Positions 22,971 to 33,560 of a DNA stretch of 64,000 nucleotides are shown in pieces (position 1 is the first letter of the stretch; each line of letters starts with the position of its first letter). A program made the position numbers and the translations under genes. The DNA lies in contig JAPZLL010000009.1 of assembly GCA_036250225.1 (NCBI GenBank), positions 558,001 to 622,000 on the forward strand, in the 5' to 3' direction. The notes below the pieces were generated by a model that saw only the letters and a list, made by a program, of their open reading frames with translations, was not told the DNA's origin and searched no databases. Source of the DNA: Cercophora sp. LCS_1. Lineage: Eukaryota; Ascomycota; Sordariomycetes; Sordariales; Lasiosphaeriaceae.

Positions 22971-23867
22971 TCACTCCCCGTTATCCGTCCTCTCCTTCTC
23001 TCTCTGCCTCTCTGCCTCCTCCTCCCTCACCCTCGCATCACAAACCCCCGGGTAGTAACAATCACACCTAATCTCATCCCCTCTCCTGACGGTCCTCATG
23101 GTAATCGAATATCTCCCCGTCCTTGGGACTGTCCGCCTCCGAATGACATCTGTCTTCCGACTCCGAATCCCATGTACATACCCATACCTCGACGCCCCCA
23201 TCATTACCAACAGCGATCTCGGAGGTAACAAAACCTCGATCACCGGATTATTTTTCCCCTCCTCCTCCTCCTCATCCTCCTTCACCGCGTCACCAGCCGC
23301 CGCCTCCCCGGCCGCTGTCTCCCCACCAGTCGCCTCCCCACCAAGCGACCTCTTCGGCAACCTCAACTTCCTTGCCTCATTCTTCCCCGCCTTCTTAAAC
23401 ATCATCGGCACCGCGCTCCCATACGACAGGCTATACAACGCCTCCTCAAACATGGAATGTGTGTCCACATGCGGCGGGATCCCCGCGCCAGGCGGGTAAT
23501 ACTGCACAGTGAACTGGTCGGGGAGATTCATCTGGATCGGGAGACGATGGAGGAGTGTTTGGATATATTCTGGAACCGGGGTCAGAGTCGTTTCGGATGC
23601 GCCAAAGGTGGTGTAGTCAAAGTGGTAGCCGAAATGCTTGCTCAGACGCTTTTTAGGTGGGGCGTCGTCGGGAAGCTCGAAGGCGGCGATCATGGCTTTT
23701 TCTTCGTCAACGGTGATGAAGTTTTCGATGAGGGTCAGGCCTAGCGCGGGCCAGACTTTCATCTTGCGATTGAATGGGGAGACCACTGGGGTTGCTATAT
23801 CGGTCGGTACGTCGGTTGGTTCGTCGGGTGCTACATCGGGTGCTACGCCGGTTGCTATGTCTGCCAT
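22971..23867 (-). CDS. AlkB-like 2OG-Fe(II) dioxygenase (ALKBH8-type)
   Basis: Intronless, 298 aa from the ATG at 23867 (context AAAATGG; an in-frame ATG 24 bases upstream is possible). After LGLTLIENFITVDEEKAMI comes a double-stranded beta-helix. The first metal motif is HVDTHSMFEEALYSLSYG (HxD) and the distal histidine is in RYGYVHGI. The 2-oxoglutarate arginine region is RYSITMRTVR. The LYSLS pattern is typical of ALKBH8-type dioxygenases, which act on tRNA wobble uridine derivatives; the substrate here is inferred. Between the metal residues there is an insertion of about 45 residues with GGE/AGE-type repeats and an acidic run (DEEEEEEG), probably a disordered loop. No RRM or methyltransferase domain is attached. 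Confidence 0.8.
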   Translation of the reverse strand: MADIATGVAPDVAPDEPTDVPTDIATPVVSPFNRKMKVWPALGLTLIENFITVDEEKAMIAAFELPDDAPPKKRLSKHFGYHFDYTTFGASETTLTPVPEYIQTLLHRLPIQMNLPDQFTVQYYPPGAGIPPHVDTHSMFEEALYSLSYGSAVPMMFKKAGKNEARKLRLPKRSLGGEATGGETAAGEAAAGDAVKEDEEEEEGKNNPVIEVLLPPRSLLVMMGASRYGYVHGIRSRKTDVIRRRTVPRTGRYSITMRTVRRGDEIRCDCYYPGVCDARVREEEAERQREKERTDNGE

Positions 23868-25911
23868 TTTCGAGGGCTGGCGAGGAGTCACTCGCTTTGA
23901 TGTAAGTGGTGATGGGTAATGAGTTGGGTGTGAGTGAGGTGGGGTGTGTATCGTCGTTGGAAAAGCGCGAGGAGATTAGTCAGCGGGTGGGGTGACGGAT
24001 GACGGGCAGGCGCCACACAAGGGTTAGGGTGCCCCTGATTGGTGTGCGTTTGCGGTTTCCTGAGCTGCGGCGCTCCTCTTGTCGTTGGCGCTCGGTTTCT
24101 TTGCTCGGTCAGACGGATACTGGCACAGCCATCCCTTGCCTACATTTTGTTTCCTGGTTTTCTGCAATTCTCACCGACTCCTCCTTTGACAACCATCACC
24201 ACAATCCCTACGCGTGATCGCTCCACCGCGGCGCTGCGTCTTGAGCTGGTCGTGCCAAAAAAAAAAATGATTGCGCCTGGCGGGGGGTTGTTGGTGAGTG
24301 GCAGCACCTTCGGAAGAAAACAGGACAACGTCTTTCCCCCGCCAACTCCCTTGTCATCTTGTCGAGCGCCGGCCGGTCGGCCCTTCCCCGTTGACGGTTC
24401 CCAGTCAGTGATTTATTGTCTAACTCTCCGTTCTCTCTGTGACGAGTCCTGCCGGGCAAAAGCTAACAAACGGGGCAATGGTAGCACTCTTATCCACTGG
24501 GGCTTCCTGGCCGGTTGTCTCCGACCACCTCAACGCCGTCGACGGCGGCTTCTCGCTCGATGAGATTCCGAACAAGGCCCGACACCTCGCGGCGAGCCCA
24601 ATGTAATCACCTCCGAGTTCTGAAGATCGGTTGTTTCGGTTGAGGGTCGCAAGGACGCGAGGGGTCCCAGCAAGCTCTTGGTCGGATGGCAGGGCACAAC
24701 AGGAACACACCGCCCGGGGCCGTGGGCTACGACCTCGCTCGGACAACGGAAACGCTTGAAGGATTCCACGTGGCCTCAAAATCAAGTCTCCCCACGCGTG
24801 GAAGGTTCTTCGCGGAGATAGTCTCTCGCCTCCCAGTTGCGTCGAAGGCCAGCCAGGTGAAAGAGAAGTATGGCGCCGCGAGCTCCGTAACTGGCTCTCG
24901 AGCTCCAGACAGACATGCCGTCTTCCCATTTCCAGTCGGGCTGAGGTCGTCGGAAGGAACGGACAACAAAGTTCTGGAAACTACCGTGAGCCCTTACAAG
25001 CAATGGGCCCTCGTGAAGCGGTCGCAGCTGTCACGGCCCCTTTCGAAAGTTGGTCGCTGTAGATATCAAGCTTTAACCGACACGAACAGGAGACCCTGTT
25101 CCCAGAAACACCCTCAGTCCTCAATCTATCGACACATCCCTTCTACTGCATAGCGTAATCATGCGTCAGTTATCCGATAAATTGTGTCACGGGTTCTCAT
25201 CGCCACATCTATCAGATCCAAGTCTACTGCCACGAAGTCTATAGGTTTCGCCCGACCTGATACCCAGAGCCTGTCTTGCGGCTGGCACATGGTTTCGGGG
25301 GTCGCAATCCTTTGAAATTACCGAGCAGAAATCCGACAACGCTGCATCCCCCGGTCCTCCCTGTCCAGGCGGACTCGATTTAATATGCTGACGATAACGG
25401 CAGTCGGTTTTACACGACTTGTGAGGTCGTTTTCGATAAGGCCAACGCCGAGTAAATGAGGCCATATTGCAGCGGAGGCTCATCCGCGACACAGTTTGCG
25501 AGAGAAAGATGGCAGTGTTTGACCATATCCCAGAAGGACCTTTGCGAGCGCCCGGTGAACTGACTCCGAAGACTTGGGTGGGTAGCATCCAATCCTGGAG
25601 TTCGCCTATCTCTGAGTAGGCTCATAATTACTCTATTCAGCCTACGCCCGACATCTGAGTGTTTTCGAGTACGTGGGCGATGCAGAGTTATATGGGGGCG
25701 TTATACCGGGTAAAGTAGCACACACCTCGCTTGCGAGTTCTGGGGCTGAGCGAGGGTAGATTGCATGTCGTCAACCGCTCGAAGCCCGCGAGACGTGGGA
25801 GAGCAGTACATAACCCAAGTGGCGAGCCCAACACGGCATGGTCGCAATACATAGGACCCGTACCTAGGACCGACTGACCACTACCTAGGACCCTCAGCAA
25901 GGCCCTTCGCC
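23868..25911. other. 2 kb without a supported gene
   Basis: Contains the promoter of the dioxygenase gene on the left. I looked for relic domains across 24.0-25.9 kb on both strands and found only overlapping short frames with shifting composition. It could hold decayed sequence that I cannot identify. Confidence 0.35.
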
Positions 25912-27929
25912 ATGCGACCCTCGACGCAACCGTTTCGCCGCTTGAACGAGACCCCATGGCGATTTGCAGCGCTTACCGCTAGCTTCTTTCTATTCATGGT
26001 GTTTCTGCTGTGGATTGTCGTATTCGCTGCTTTCCTGACAAATGCAGCCGATAGACTGCCGTTCGGCATTTTGATCACGCGCATCACATCACCACCCCAA
26101 GACAAAGAGGTTCTTTTGAGTCCGGGATCTTTCAGCGGATGCCGACCCGACGACACGTTCAGTCCTTTCATTGACGATTACAACTGGTGGTCGAGCAATG
26201 GCTTCTTTCAGATCACGCTGGGTTTTGGGTCTCTTACCTTTGCCCAGGTGAAAATCATTGACATTATCTGGAATCTTGTGGGTCCCAAAGCCAAGAAGCC
26301 CGCTGAGCTACAGACTAACAGTTCACCGGTTCTACGCTGCAGGCGATCGGAAGACTTGGACAGGCGACAGCCGTATATGTCTCGTTCAGGGTATTTGCCG
26401 ACTATCTCGCCACTTCTATGATCCGACACCCGGCAACCTACACAACGTTTTGGATTGTTTACCTCCACCGGGAGCCTTCAGTTCTGTCATGGTTCCGTCT
26501 CGCCCGCGAGGCGTGGCATGGAGGCGTGGCGAGCTCCAGGCTGGCCGTTGTCTTCATGCTCTCGACAATGCTCTTCCTCATCTCGATCCCCACCCTCATG
26601 AGCGCCATGGCAGGATACAGCCCAGTCAACCGGGCATTCGTCAGGCGCAGTGATTCATCTCTCATACCATTCTCTGAGCTGTCTACATTGGCATACGTCA
26701 TTCACGACGGGCAGAGGATCGGCTTGTCGAGTGGCCATCATGTCCCTCTACAAGTGACAGCCCCCGGTGGTGAGTAATTAGATGTGGTTAGACACGTCGC
26801 CCCATTTCCCGCGTTCTCTCTAACCCAAGCCTTGGCAGGGGACCCCTGGATTCAGAGAGTCCCCGAAGTTGAGAGCAGCTGGACCCTGCGGTTGCACACT
26901 TCATATCGCTGTGACGAACATGATTACCCCAACGAGACCTGCACGAGCATGGAGAACCCACTGTGCTTACGCAACGCCGTGTCTGAATGTGAGCAGCAAT
27001 GAACCCCAAGCGGTCCGAAGTACAATACACGCTGACGACTAGCAGATGTGGCCAAGTACGGCTTCTTTGGTCTCCACCCTGATACGACGGAATGGCAGGG
27101 CAGGCTCCTTAACCCACCAGCCCTCAACATTTCGGCCTTTTACTTCCCGCCCCCAACGAACGAAACCGACTGCTTCGGCGGCAACTGGACCGCCCCATCA
27201 ACTTCGCGGCGTGCGTTCAGCAATCCCGACAACCGAGCATACGGCGACTCGACAGGCCGCGGCTACACCTTGGCTGAAGTGGTCGCCAACGGAACATGCC
27301 AGCCGGTTCTCGAGGCTTGCTCAGACAGCATGGAGTCCTGCCAGCTACAGACCTACCAGTGGGGTGTATCCTTCCAGCAATCCGTCATCGTGGCCATCCT
27401 CACACTGATCTGGAGTATTGGACTCACCATCATGTCCCTCATTGCATACCATCGGCTGCCTCTGGTTGATACACCCGAGACACCAAGGGGATGGCGGGCA
27501 GTCATCCATCTCGGCGAGGCCATCCGGGAATTCCTTGAACGTCATACCATCAGCCCTCTAGAGCTAACAGATCAAGAGGTCAAGACCAAAATCTTTGAGC
27601 TTTCTCTGAAGGAGCCTCGCGGCGGAACCATCAGATTCAACGAGCCCAAGAAGAACCGACGAGGTAGGCTGGGCGACATGATGTATGTGCAGATCAGGAG
27701 CACACCTAAGTGGACACTGAGAGGGTTGCTGCTGGCATCGCTTATCTGTGGAATCATGATCCACGTCAGACTGGGCGGTCCGATTCTATCGTGCATTCTG
27801 CTCAGCCTGATCGTGGGGCAGTTTTGGGCAATCATATTTGGGAGGGACATGGTCGCGAGGCTGATTATCCTGTTCATGTGGAGTTTAGTTGGAACTGCCA
27901 CGGGCGTTGCAATTGTTTGGACAATCTGA
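25912..27929 (+). CDS. Multi-pass membrane protein of unknown function
   Basis: Four exons: 25912-26277, 26343-26769, 26839-26988 and 27046-27929. The introns are 65, 69 and 57 nt and all junctions keep the frame; the product is 608 aa. TM1 is near residues 20-45 (FFLFMVFLLWIVVFAAFL). The stretch IIDIIWNL joined to AIGRLGQATAVYVSFRVFAD, then TTFWIVYLHREPSVLSWF, resembles a widespread Pezizomycotina family of hypothetical membrane proteins. A second helix pair surrounds VFMLSTMLFLISIPTLM. A large loop with N-glycosylation sequons (NETC, NWT, NGT) and cysteines follows, so it is probably extracellular. Three C-terminal helices end at VVWTI-like AIVWTI. No enzymatic motif was seen. Confidence 0.75.
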
Positions 27930-27964
27930 AGCGATAAAGTAGGACATCGGAATAGAGGATCAAC

Positions 27965-28190
27965 ATGGAACCCCCCCCACCTTGCGAGTTTATAGGTAAG
28001 TAAACTGGGTGGTTTTGGCATCAAGCACACCGTGACCGAGTCCGCTTGGGCCTAGATAGCTCACTTGGAAGACTATTACTTTGAAAGGTGAACAGCTTGT
28101 GTTCGACTCTTCGTTTTGCCATTTTTTTTTTTTTTTTTGCATTTCCTTTCTTTTTGTTTTCGGCAAACCTATCATTTCATTTGGGGGGGC
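27965..28190 (+). mobile_element. tRNA-derived SINE, single unit
   Basis: TTTATAGG at 27989-27996, A box TAGCTCACTTGG at 28057-28068 (61 bases later, as in the other units), B box GTTCGACTC at 28101-28109 and a long T tract around 28122-28138. The 3' part has TTTTCGGCAAACC and TCATTTCATTTGGGG, as after the 4.64 kb copy. It inserted just after the membrane protein gene. Confidence 0.7.
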
Positions 28191-28663
28191 GGGTGGACCC
28201 CCTTGCGTGGCGGGGGAGTTCGAGCCTGTCGCCCCAGCAACGCCCCTGAGCTTCGCTTGACAGCCGAACCAAATCCAAGTCCGCGGTGACAACTACGCCA
28301 GAAGCGAACAAGCCAAGGCGACCAACCTTTTGACAAATCCAGTGGGGCAAAGTAGGTAGAAAATTTACCGCCAACTCAAAATTGCGGTGGCCGTCGTCCT
28401 TTTAGCCCACATCCCTTGCTTGAAAACATCACACGCACGACCTCCAACCATGACCATGCCCGCAACCGAGGAAGGAGAAAGCAGTACTACTACCACTGCC
28501 GCCGCGATCGCTGCCGCCGAAGCAGAAGCAAAAGCAGACACAACCCATCTGCTCACAATTGCGAACTACCCACCCTTGTTGCTTGGAGGTGTGGGAAAGG
28601 CCCTGATAAGGGATTTCGTGAAGCGATGTTTCCCCACGCCCACAAATATGATAGCGAAAGAAG
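28191..28663. other. Intergenic, no supported gene
   Basis: Lies between the SINE and the 3' end of the amidase relic. A plus-strand frame from an ATG at 28450 encodes an Ala/Thr/Glu-rich stretch and overlaps the amidase end; it has no other support. Confidence 0.35.
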
Positions 28664-30683
28664 TCACAGCTCATAGTGCCCCTCTGCTTGAATTGCGCTC
28701 TTCGTGCCTGCATCATCCACGTTCCTGACGCCATCGCCAAGCTTCCAGGTGAATCGACCGGTCAGCACTTTCTCCCCCCACCCAGCGTGCGCACATGTTT
28801 CTCTTGCCAGGTTTACAAGCATCAAGTCGCCTCCTTTTTGGTGTGTTAGAAAACTGCCATTAGAGGCTGGCAGATCACTCACCTTCTGCACCGACGAGAG
28901 ATGCTGTGATGGGATGGTATTCCTGACGACCGGAGGCGGTAGATTCGTAGGGAACTTGACCAACCGGGGGAACGAGCTGTGGCATGCGCAAGATGACAAG
29001 AATAGCATCCGACGCAGTGTCTTTGTCCTTTCGAAGAACGTGCTCGGCAAACCGACTCCGGTAAACGGCACCCTCTCGCAGCCCTTGCTCCTTTTGCCCC
29101 AGAGTGACCTTGGATCCCGTTTCCCTATTGACGTTAGGGCATTCTCTCGGGGGAAGGGATGCAGTGGCTACATCTACATTTTCCAGCGCATGTACGGTCC
29201 AAAGTAAACCTCTTTTCCAAATTTATTCCGGTGGTCCTCGAGAAACTGCTTGTTCACGTTATATCCATCATAATTGAAGGGATAGAAGCCCGTCTACCAC
29301 TCGTCAGCATCATGCACATGACAGCGACGCCGCCGTGCCGCGTACCTTGTTCAAGAACTCTTCAATTGTTTTGCCTCCACCGTGATACCCCAAGATACCT
29401 CTCCAGTTGCACTGTGAACTCCTCAAGAATTGCTTGAACCGGTTCTTCGGTGTAGGGGAGGAAGTCGGTTGGGTAGAGGATACGCTTAGGATACTGCAGC
29501 AACGGGTCAACGGTCAAGCACGAGGGAACCACGGGCCGCTCCTTGAGTGTGGGACGACATGCCTTGGTCACATCCCCGGCCCCTCCTTCAACAGTTAGAG
29601 CAACTAGCTCATGAAAAGTCTCAAGATCACGACCAAGGAGCCCGATGGAGTCAAATTCCCTGCAGTACAGCTAGTCAGATGTCATACTACGGGAGCAGGG
29701 ACGGGAAAGTTACTCACCGGCAACAGGGGGCAATCCCCCCTGTTGAGATTGTGTGTCATGTATATCGAAGCCCAAAGAGGCCGCAAATGGCAGCCGGATA
29801 TCGAATGCTACCCGAGGCTAGGAGTGGGCGTCAGACAAGTGATTCCTGTTTTGCATCCTAGAATACCTACTATCGGTTGCAAACGCAAAGTCCAGCCAGT
29901 CGTAGCCTGATAGTGCGGCAGCAGCGCCATTCGAACTTTCCGCAGGCGTTTGATAGCCATCTCCTCTGGGGTTGAAGGGAGTATGAAAATCTACCCATTG
30001 GTCGGTGGGCTCTTCAGCGGACGCGAAAGCAGACATTTTGGATTTGCCAACGATGATAGCTCCAAGCTTGATCAGCCTTTGAACGAAGATTGCTGTGTCT
30101 TTGTCGGGTCCATAGGTCGCCTCATACGGCCTACTTGAGAAGGTCGACTTGACGCCCGAGAGACGATAGTTATCCTTAATAGCGATTCTTTTGCCGGCAA
30201 GTGGTTTCTCCTGGGTAGGGACAGAGCAGAGTCGACTTGTAACAGCAACGTTCTTCCATATACCCTCCCGATCCAGGAAATGCAAGGGGGAGCTGGCTTC
30301 CTCTCGGGTTCCAAACTCGGGAATGCATACGTAACATTCTTCTCCGAGCCTACGCCTTCAGCATATGCAGCAATGGAGAAGGCATCGAGCGTATCCGGGT
30401 AGAGCTTCCAGGCTTGATGAATGGCGTTGCCGCGGAGGAAGTACGGACCTGGCGGAATTGATGCTTTGCCCCCCTGCAGGCTGGTTACGGCGTAAACGGA
30501 CTTGACTGTCCATGTACCAATCTTGGTCTCTATGCCCTGAAGCTCCCTTGATTGAACATCCTTGGGGGCACCCAACACCCCAACGGTATCGGTCAGAAAG
30601 ATGGAGCAAAAGACATCATCGGCTTGAGAGAACTGTGACACGTCTTTGACGATATCGGACCGGCCTTCTGATGATAAGGCCAT
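28664..30683 (-). pseudogene. Amidase-signature enzyme, disabled
   Basis: The family sequence runs throughout: SIPPGPYFLRGNAIHQAW and LYPDTLDAFSIAAY, then GKRIAIKDNY (catalytic Lys), AESSNGAAAALSGYDWLDFA (Ser pair), and TSGSIRYPAAICGLFGLRYT (nucleophile Ser in GSIR). It continues through EFDSIGLLGRDLETF, ILYPTDFLP, GQVPYESTASGRQEYHPI and DLMLVNLARE. Introns at 29870-29818 and 29717-29660 and two near the C-terminus have proper consensus. Lesions are a TGA at 29756-29758 right after GLRYT, a frameshift near 29390 and another at ~30345 (or a weakly supported 53-nt intron). The N-terminal part resembles fungal amidases of the scytalone-dehydratase-like/Arp1 type. Catalytic residues are intact, so decay may be recent. 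Confidence 0.7.
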
Positions 30684-30894
30684 GAACGGTTTGACTCCGT
30701 CCGGGTAGGGGACCGGCTAATGATGCCTATTCGATATCACGAGACGTGTCAGGTTAGCACTTGAAGGGATCTTGATGGTGGGCTTGTGGGCAGCAGCGAC
30801 CCGCCAAAGGCCATGTAGGGATATGATGGGGTGCCCGTAGTCGACGGATCAAAGTCTCGCCCGATGACAACCAGGGCCATGGTAGATTGTGGAG
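30684..30894. other. Short intergenic stretch
   Basis: Upstream of the amidase relic and presumably its former promoter. Nothing distinct seen before the minisatellite starts. Confidence 0.3.
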
Positions 30895-31240
30895 AAGTTC
30901 TAGGCGGATCATCAAAAAGGGGTTGGCCGATCTTGAAGAAGGGCCTGCCTGATTTCGAGGAAGGCCTTCACCGATCAAGAAGAGGACTTTGCGTCACCGC
31001 AAAAAGGCCTCAACTGTCTAGATGACCGCCTCAATCGCCCAAAGGACGGAATCAGCCGCCCAGCAAAGGGGCCTTGACTGGTGGCAGAGAGGGCTCAACC
31101 GCTAGTACGGAGGGCCTTGGCGGATCATGACAAACGCCTTGACTGATCAAAACAGGCCCTTGCCCGCTCGAAAGAGGCGTCAATGCTCCAAAAAAAAAAA
31201 AAGACCTTGATTGATCACAAAGAGGACTTGACCAAAATAA
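30895..31240. repeat. Degenerate 21-22 bp minisatellite
   Basis: About 15 diverged units follow each other with a 21-22 base period. The consensus is roughly CYGATCAAGAARAGGCCTTGA. Examples are ACCGATCAAGAAGAGGACTT, CTGATCAAAACAGGCCCTTG and TTGATCACAAAGAGGACTTG. The left part, read in frame, gives a seven-residue repeat of the form xxKKGLx (ILKKGLP, DFEEGLH, RSRRGLC), so it may come from a coding repeat. An A13 run interrupts it near 31190. Confidence 0.65.
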
Positions 31241-31451
31241 AAAAGCGTGCTTGGAACGTACTAGAGGTTATGGGTGTACCAAGAAACCGCCCTCGGCGGT
31301 GGTGAGCATTTGCGGTAGCATTGTGTCCATCATGGGAGGAAAAGCACTAGCAGTGCCAGAAATTGGGACGGCAGACAACTCGCGAGGCACTGAGCCACCC
31401 AACAATGCGTCCCAGTGCTCGGGAAAAAGGTGTAGGAGAGTTCATTCCAGG

Positions 31452-32334
31452 TCAGCTGACTTGCGTGAAACTTGGAGGTGTGGAAGAGAGGTGATCCAGA
31501 GGGCGTCGATTGGATGAAGTTGAGGTCTTTGGCATTTGCTCGACACGCGACAGCCTGGCGCGACGTGGACTAACTGTGGAATTCTGGAGCGGGGAAAGGC
31601 CCAATGGCAGGAGCGATTCTCGGCTGAGGCGGGTTGGCGTTGTTACACATGCACACACTGACATACACACACTGCAGTCGGGCCGTGGGGACGTCGTTTC
31701 CAGCGACCCGTTGCATCGCTCGAGCATGTTGAGAATCTGTGCCCACGACGCCAACGCGGCCGAAATGATACCGTGCAACAAGTCGAACGTGTCCGAAGGC
31801 GAGAGAAATCCCGCGTGGTTGGCAGGAAAGAACGAGTCCCCCCGCACGTGACGGACTCCGGCCTCGAGTTTGTACTCCTCCTGGCTGCCGTTGTGCTGCC
31901 GGTAGGCTCGGTGATGAACGACTGGAAGGAGCGATGGGGAGCGGTACTTGACAGGTTCCAAGTCGAACCACGGCGTCAGCTGATTATCTTCGGCCGGGTT
32001 GTGGTGGTCTATGAAGAGGACGCCTGCAAACATAAAAGCGTCAGTGGGGCTCATGGGAGGCGGTGGGATAACTCTTACACATTCCGTTTTCCCCGATCGT
32101 GAATGTGATGAGATACTCGACGCTGAAGTACTCGCGGTTGTGGATGTTCAGCTTGCGAACCCTCGGACGGCCGTACGAGCCCGAGTCGAAGAGCGCCCTC
32201 TTAGTGTCCAACACATGTTTATCTGCCTGTGCCTGTTGCTCGACGATGGATGTGTCGTAATAGGAAGGTGTATTGAAGGTTCCAAGACGGGACACGCTGA
32301 GGTGCACTCGGTATAGGACTTCTAACTTCAGCAC
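31452..32334 (-). CDS. Unrecognised protein, probably 5'-truncated
   Basis: Two exons, 32334-32079 and 32023-31452, are joined over a 55-nt intron (GTAAGA...CTGACGC...TTTGCAG) that keeps the frame. Together they give about 275 aa starting at a GTG; I saw no good ATG, so the 5' end is probably lost near the junction with the TPR relic. Visible segments include RLGTFNTPSYYD, NIHNREYFSVEYLITFTIGE, VLFIDHHNPAEDNQLTPWFD and ISAALASWAQILNMLERC. The last resembles the helix before the membrane part of fungal CorA-like proteins, but no membrane segment or GMN motif follows. Past residue ~205 the sequence becomes Ser/Arg-rich and may be non-coding. Confidence 0.4.
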
Positions 32335-32370
32335 GATTATCTCATGAAGGCTTTGGAAGAAAATCTTTAG

Positions 32371-33177
32371 AAACGGCCGTATGTGCGCTCGGCACTAGCG
32401 CTCGGAGGTCTCGCACAGGGCTATGCAGGGCTAAACAACCTCCCAAAGGCTGAGGAGCACTACTACTGTTGCATCGAGGCATGGAAGGAGGCACCAGGGG
32501 AGCCTACTATCTATCAGTCGCATTTAGGCACTTGCCTCTGTTTCTAGGGGAGGCTAGACGATGCCGAGGCTATCTTGAGCAAAGTGATTCAGGAGCGAGC
32601 TGAGAAGTTCGAGTCGTGCGACACAACATCGTATCGGTGAGTCGTTCGCCATCAGAGATGTGCTTACACGATAGTACCCCCAGCCAACTGCCTCATGGGA
32701 CCGGACTGCTTTATTACGCCCTCGGGAATGTCCGGCGGTGCCAAACGCGATACGACGAGGCGTGCGAAATTTGGAAGGGGTGCCTCGTCACGTTTAAGGA
32801 AACATGCGGTGGAAAACATCATTGCACAGCTTACGCTTACTACAAGGTGGTGTGGCACCTACAATACAAAGGGGAACATGAAAACGCGGTGTAAGTCCTA
32901 AACAATGCTTCCTCACCTGCGTTTCCTTGAGTTCCCTAGGAAACTAACATATCTTGACCCCCCTTTTCAGCAAGGGGTATAAGACCGCATTAGCCATCTA
33001 CGACAGCAAGGCCGACTTTCAAAACGAGATTGCGCGCGCTATGTATATGCTAGGGCTGAAATTGAAGAGCAGATTCGGAAGGCAGAGTAGCTGGGAAAAG
33101 AGATTACAGGAAGTAACTGGGCCCCATCAACGGGGGAAGAGAGCTACGACGAACTGGTGAACTTTTAGTCGAGATAG
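32371..33177 (+). pseudogene. C-terminal TPR part of an NLR-like gene, RIP-type stops
   Basis: Three exons can be traced with proper introns (GTGAGT...CCCCAG at 32637-32683; GTAAGT...TTTTCAG at 32891-32970). The product shows TPR-type helices: GGLAQGYAGLNNLPKAEEHY, GRLDDAEAILSKVIQERAEK, LLYYALGNVRRCQTRYDEA, YKTALAIYDSKADFQNEIAR. The terminus is SYDELVNF-stop-SR. TAG codons interrupt it at 32545-32547, 33088-33090 and 33166-33168. The first is where CAG is expected (CF-stop-GRLDD). The last is where TGG is expected (VNF-W-SR). Both are C to T in CpA context. A frameshift lies near 33050. It matches the part of the NB-ARC/TPR family missing from the relic at 58.6-60.8 kb. Confidence 0.65.
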
Positions 33178-33560
33178 GCACATTTGATATCAGACATCTG
33201 GCACGCGCTCTCCCTGAGAAATCAAGCGCAGGTCGCATCAAACTGGGGAACAAAGTGCGCCAAAACGAATCTGTGTGAGTGCCGTGACTCTTTGGCAAAG
33301 AGCGGTGCGCCGTGGCTTGTTGTCGCGGCCAGTTCGTCGGAATCTCGAAGGCGAGAGCTTTTGACGGGTCTGCACGCCGCCAGTGTCAGGGGTGTAGCCA
33401 TTGGCTGAGAACGAACAGAGCTGCTGACCTCGCTTTGGTCTCGTCCTAGGCACCAGCTCGACCGGATAGGTAATCCTTCCCAGTTCGTTCACCCGTATCA
33501 GTCGGTTCAGCGTCCCACAACCTCGACGCCACGCTTAGCAATCTGACAATCCAACCTTCT
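33178..33560. other. Intergenic, nothing recognised
   Basis: 3' flank shared by the TPR relic and the convergent HET gene. Confidence 0.3.

Noticed and set aside
24420..25625. Several 130-170 codon frames on both strands
   Set aside because: They overlap each other in all frames, show no domain or signal and no splice continuity; probably chance frames in GC-rich sequence.
28450..28728. Ala/Thr/Glu-rich frame after a fair ATG
   Set aside because: Low complexity, overlaps the 3' end of the amidase relic and has no recognisable continuation.
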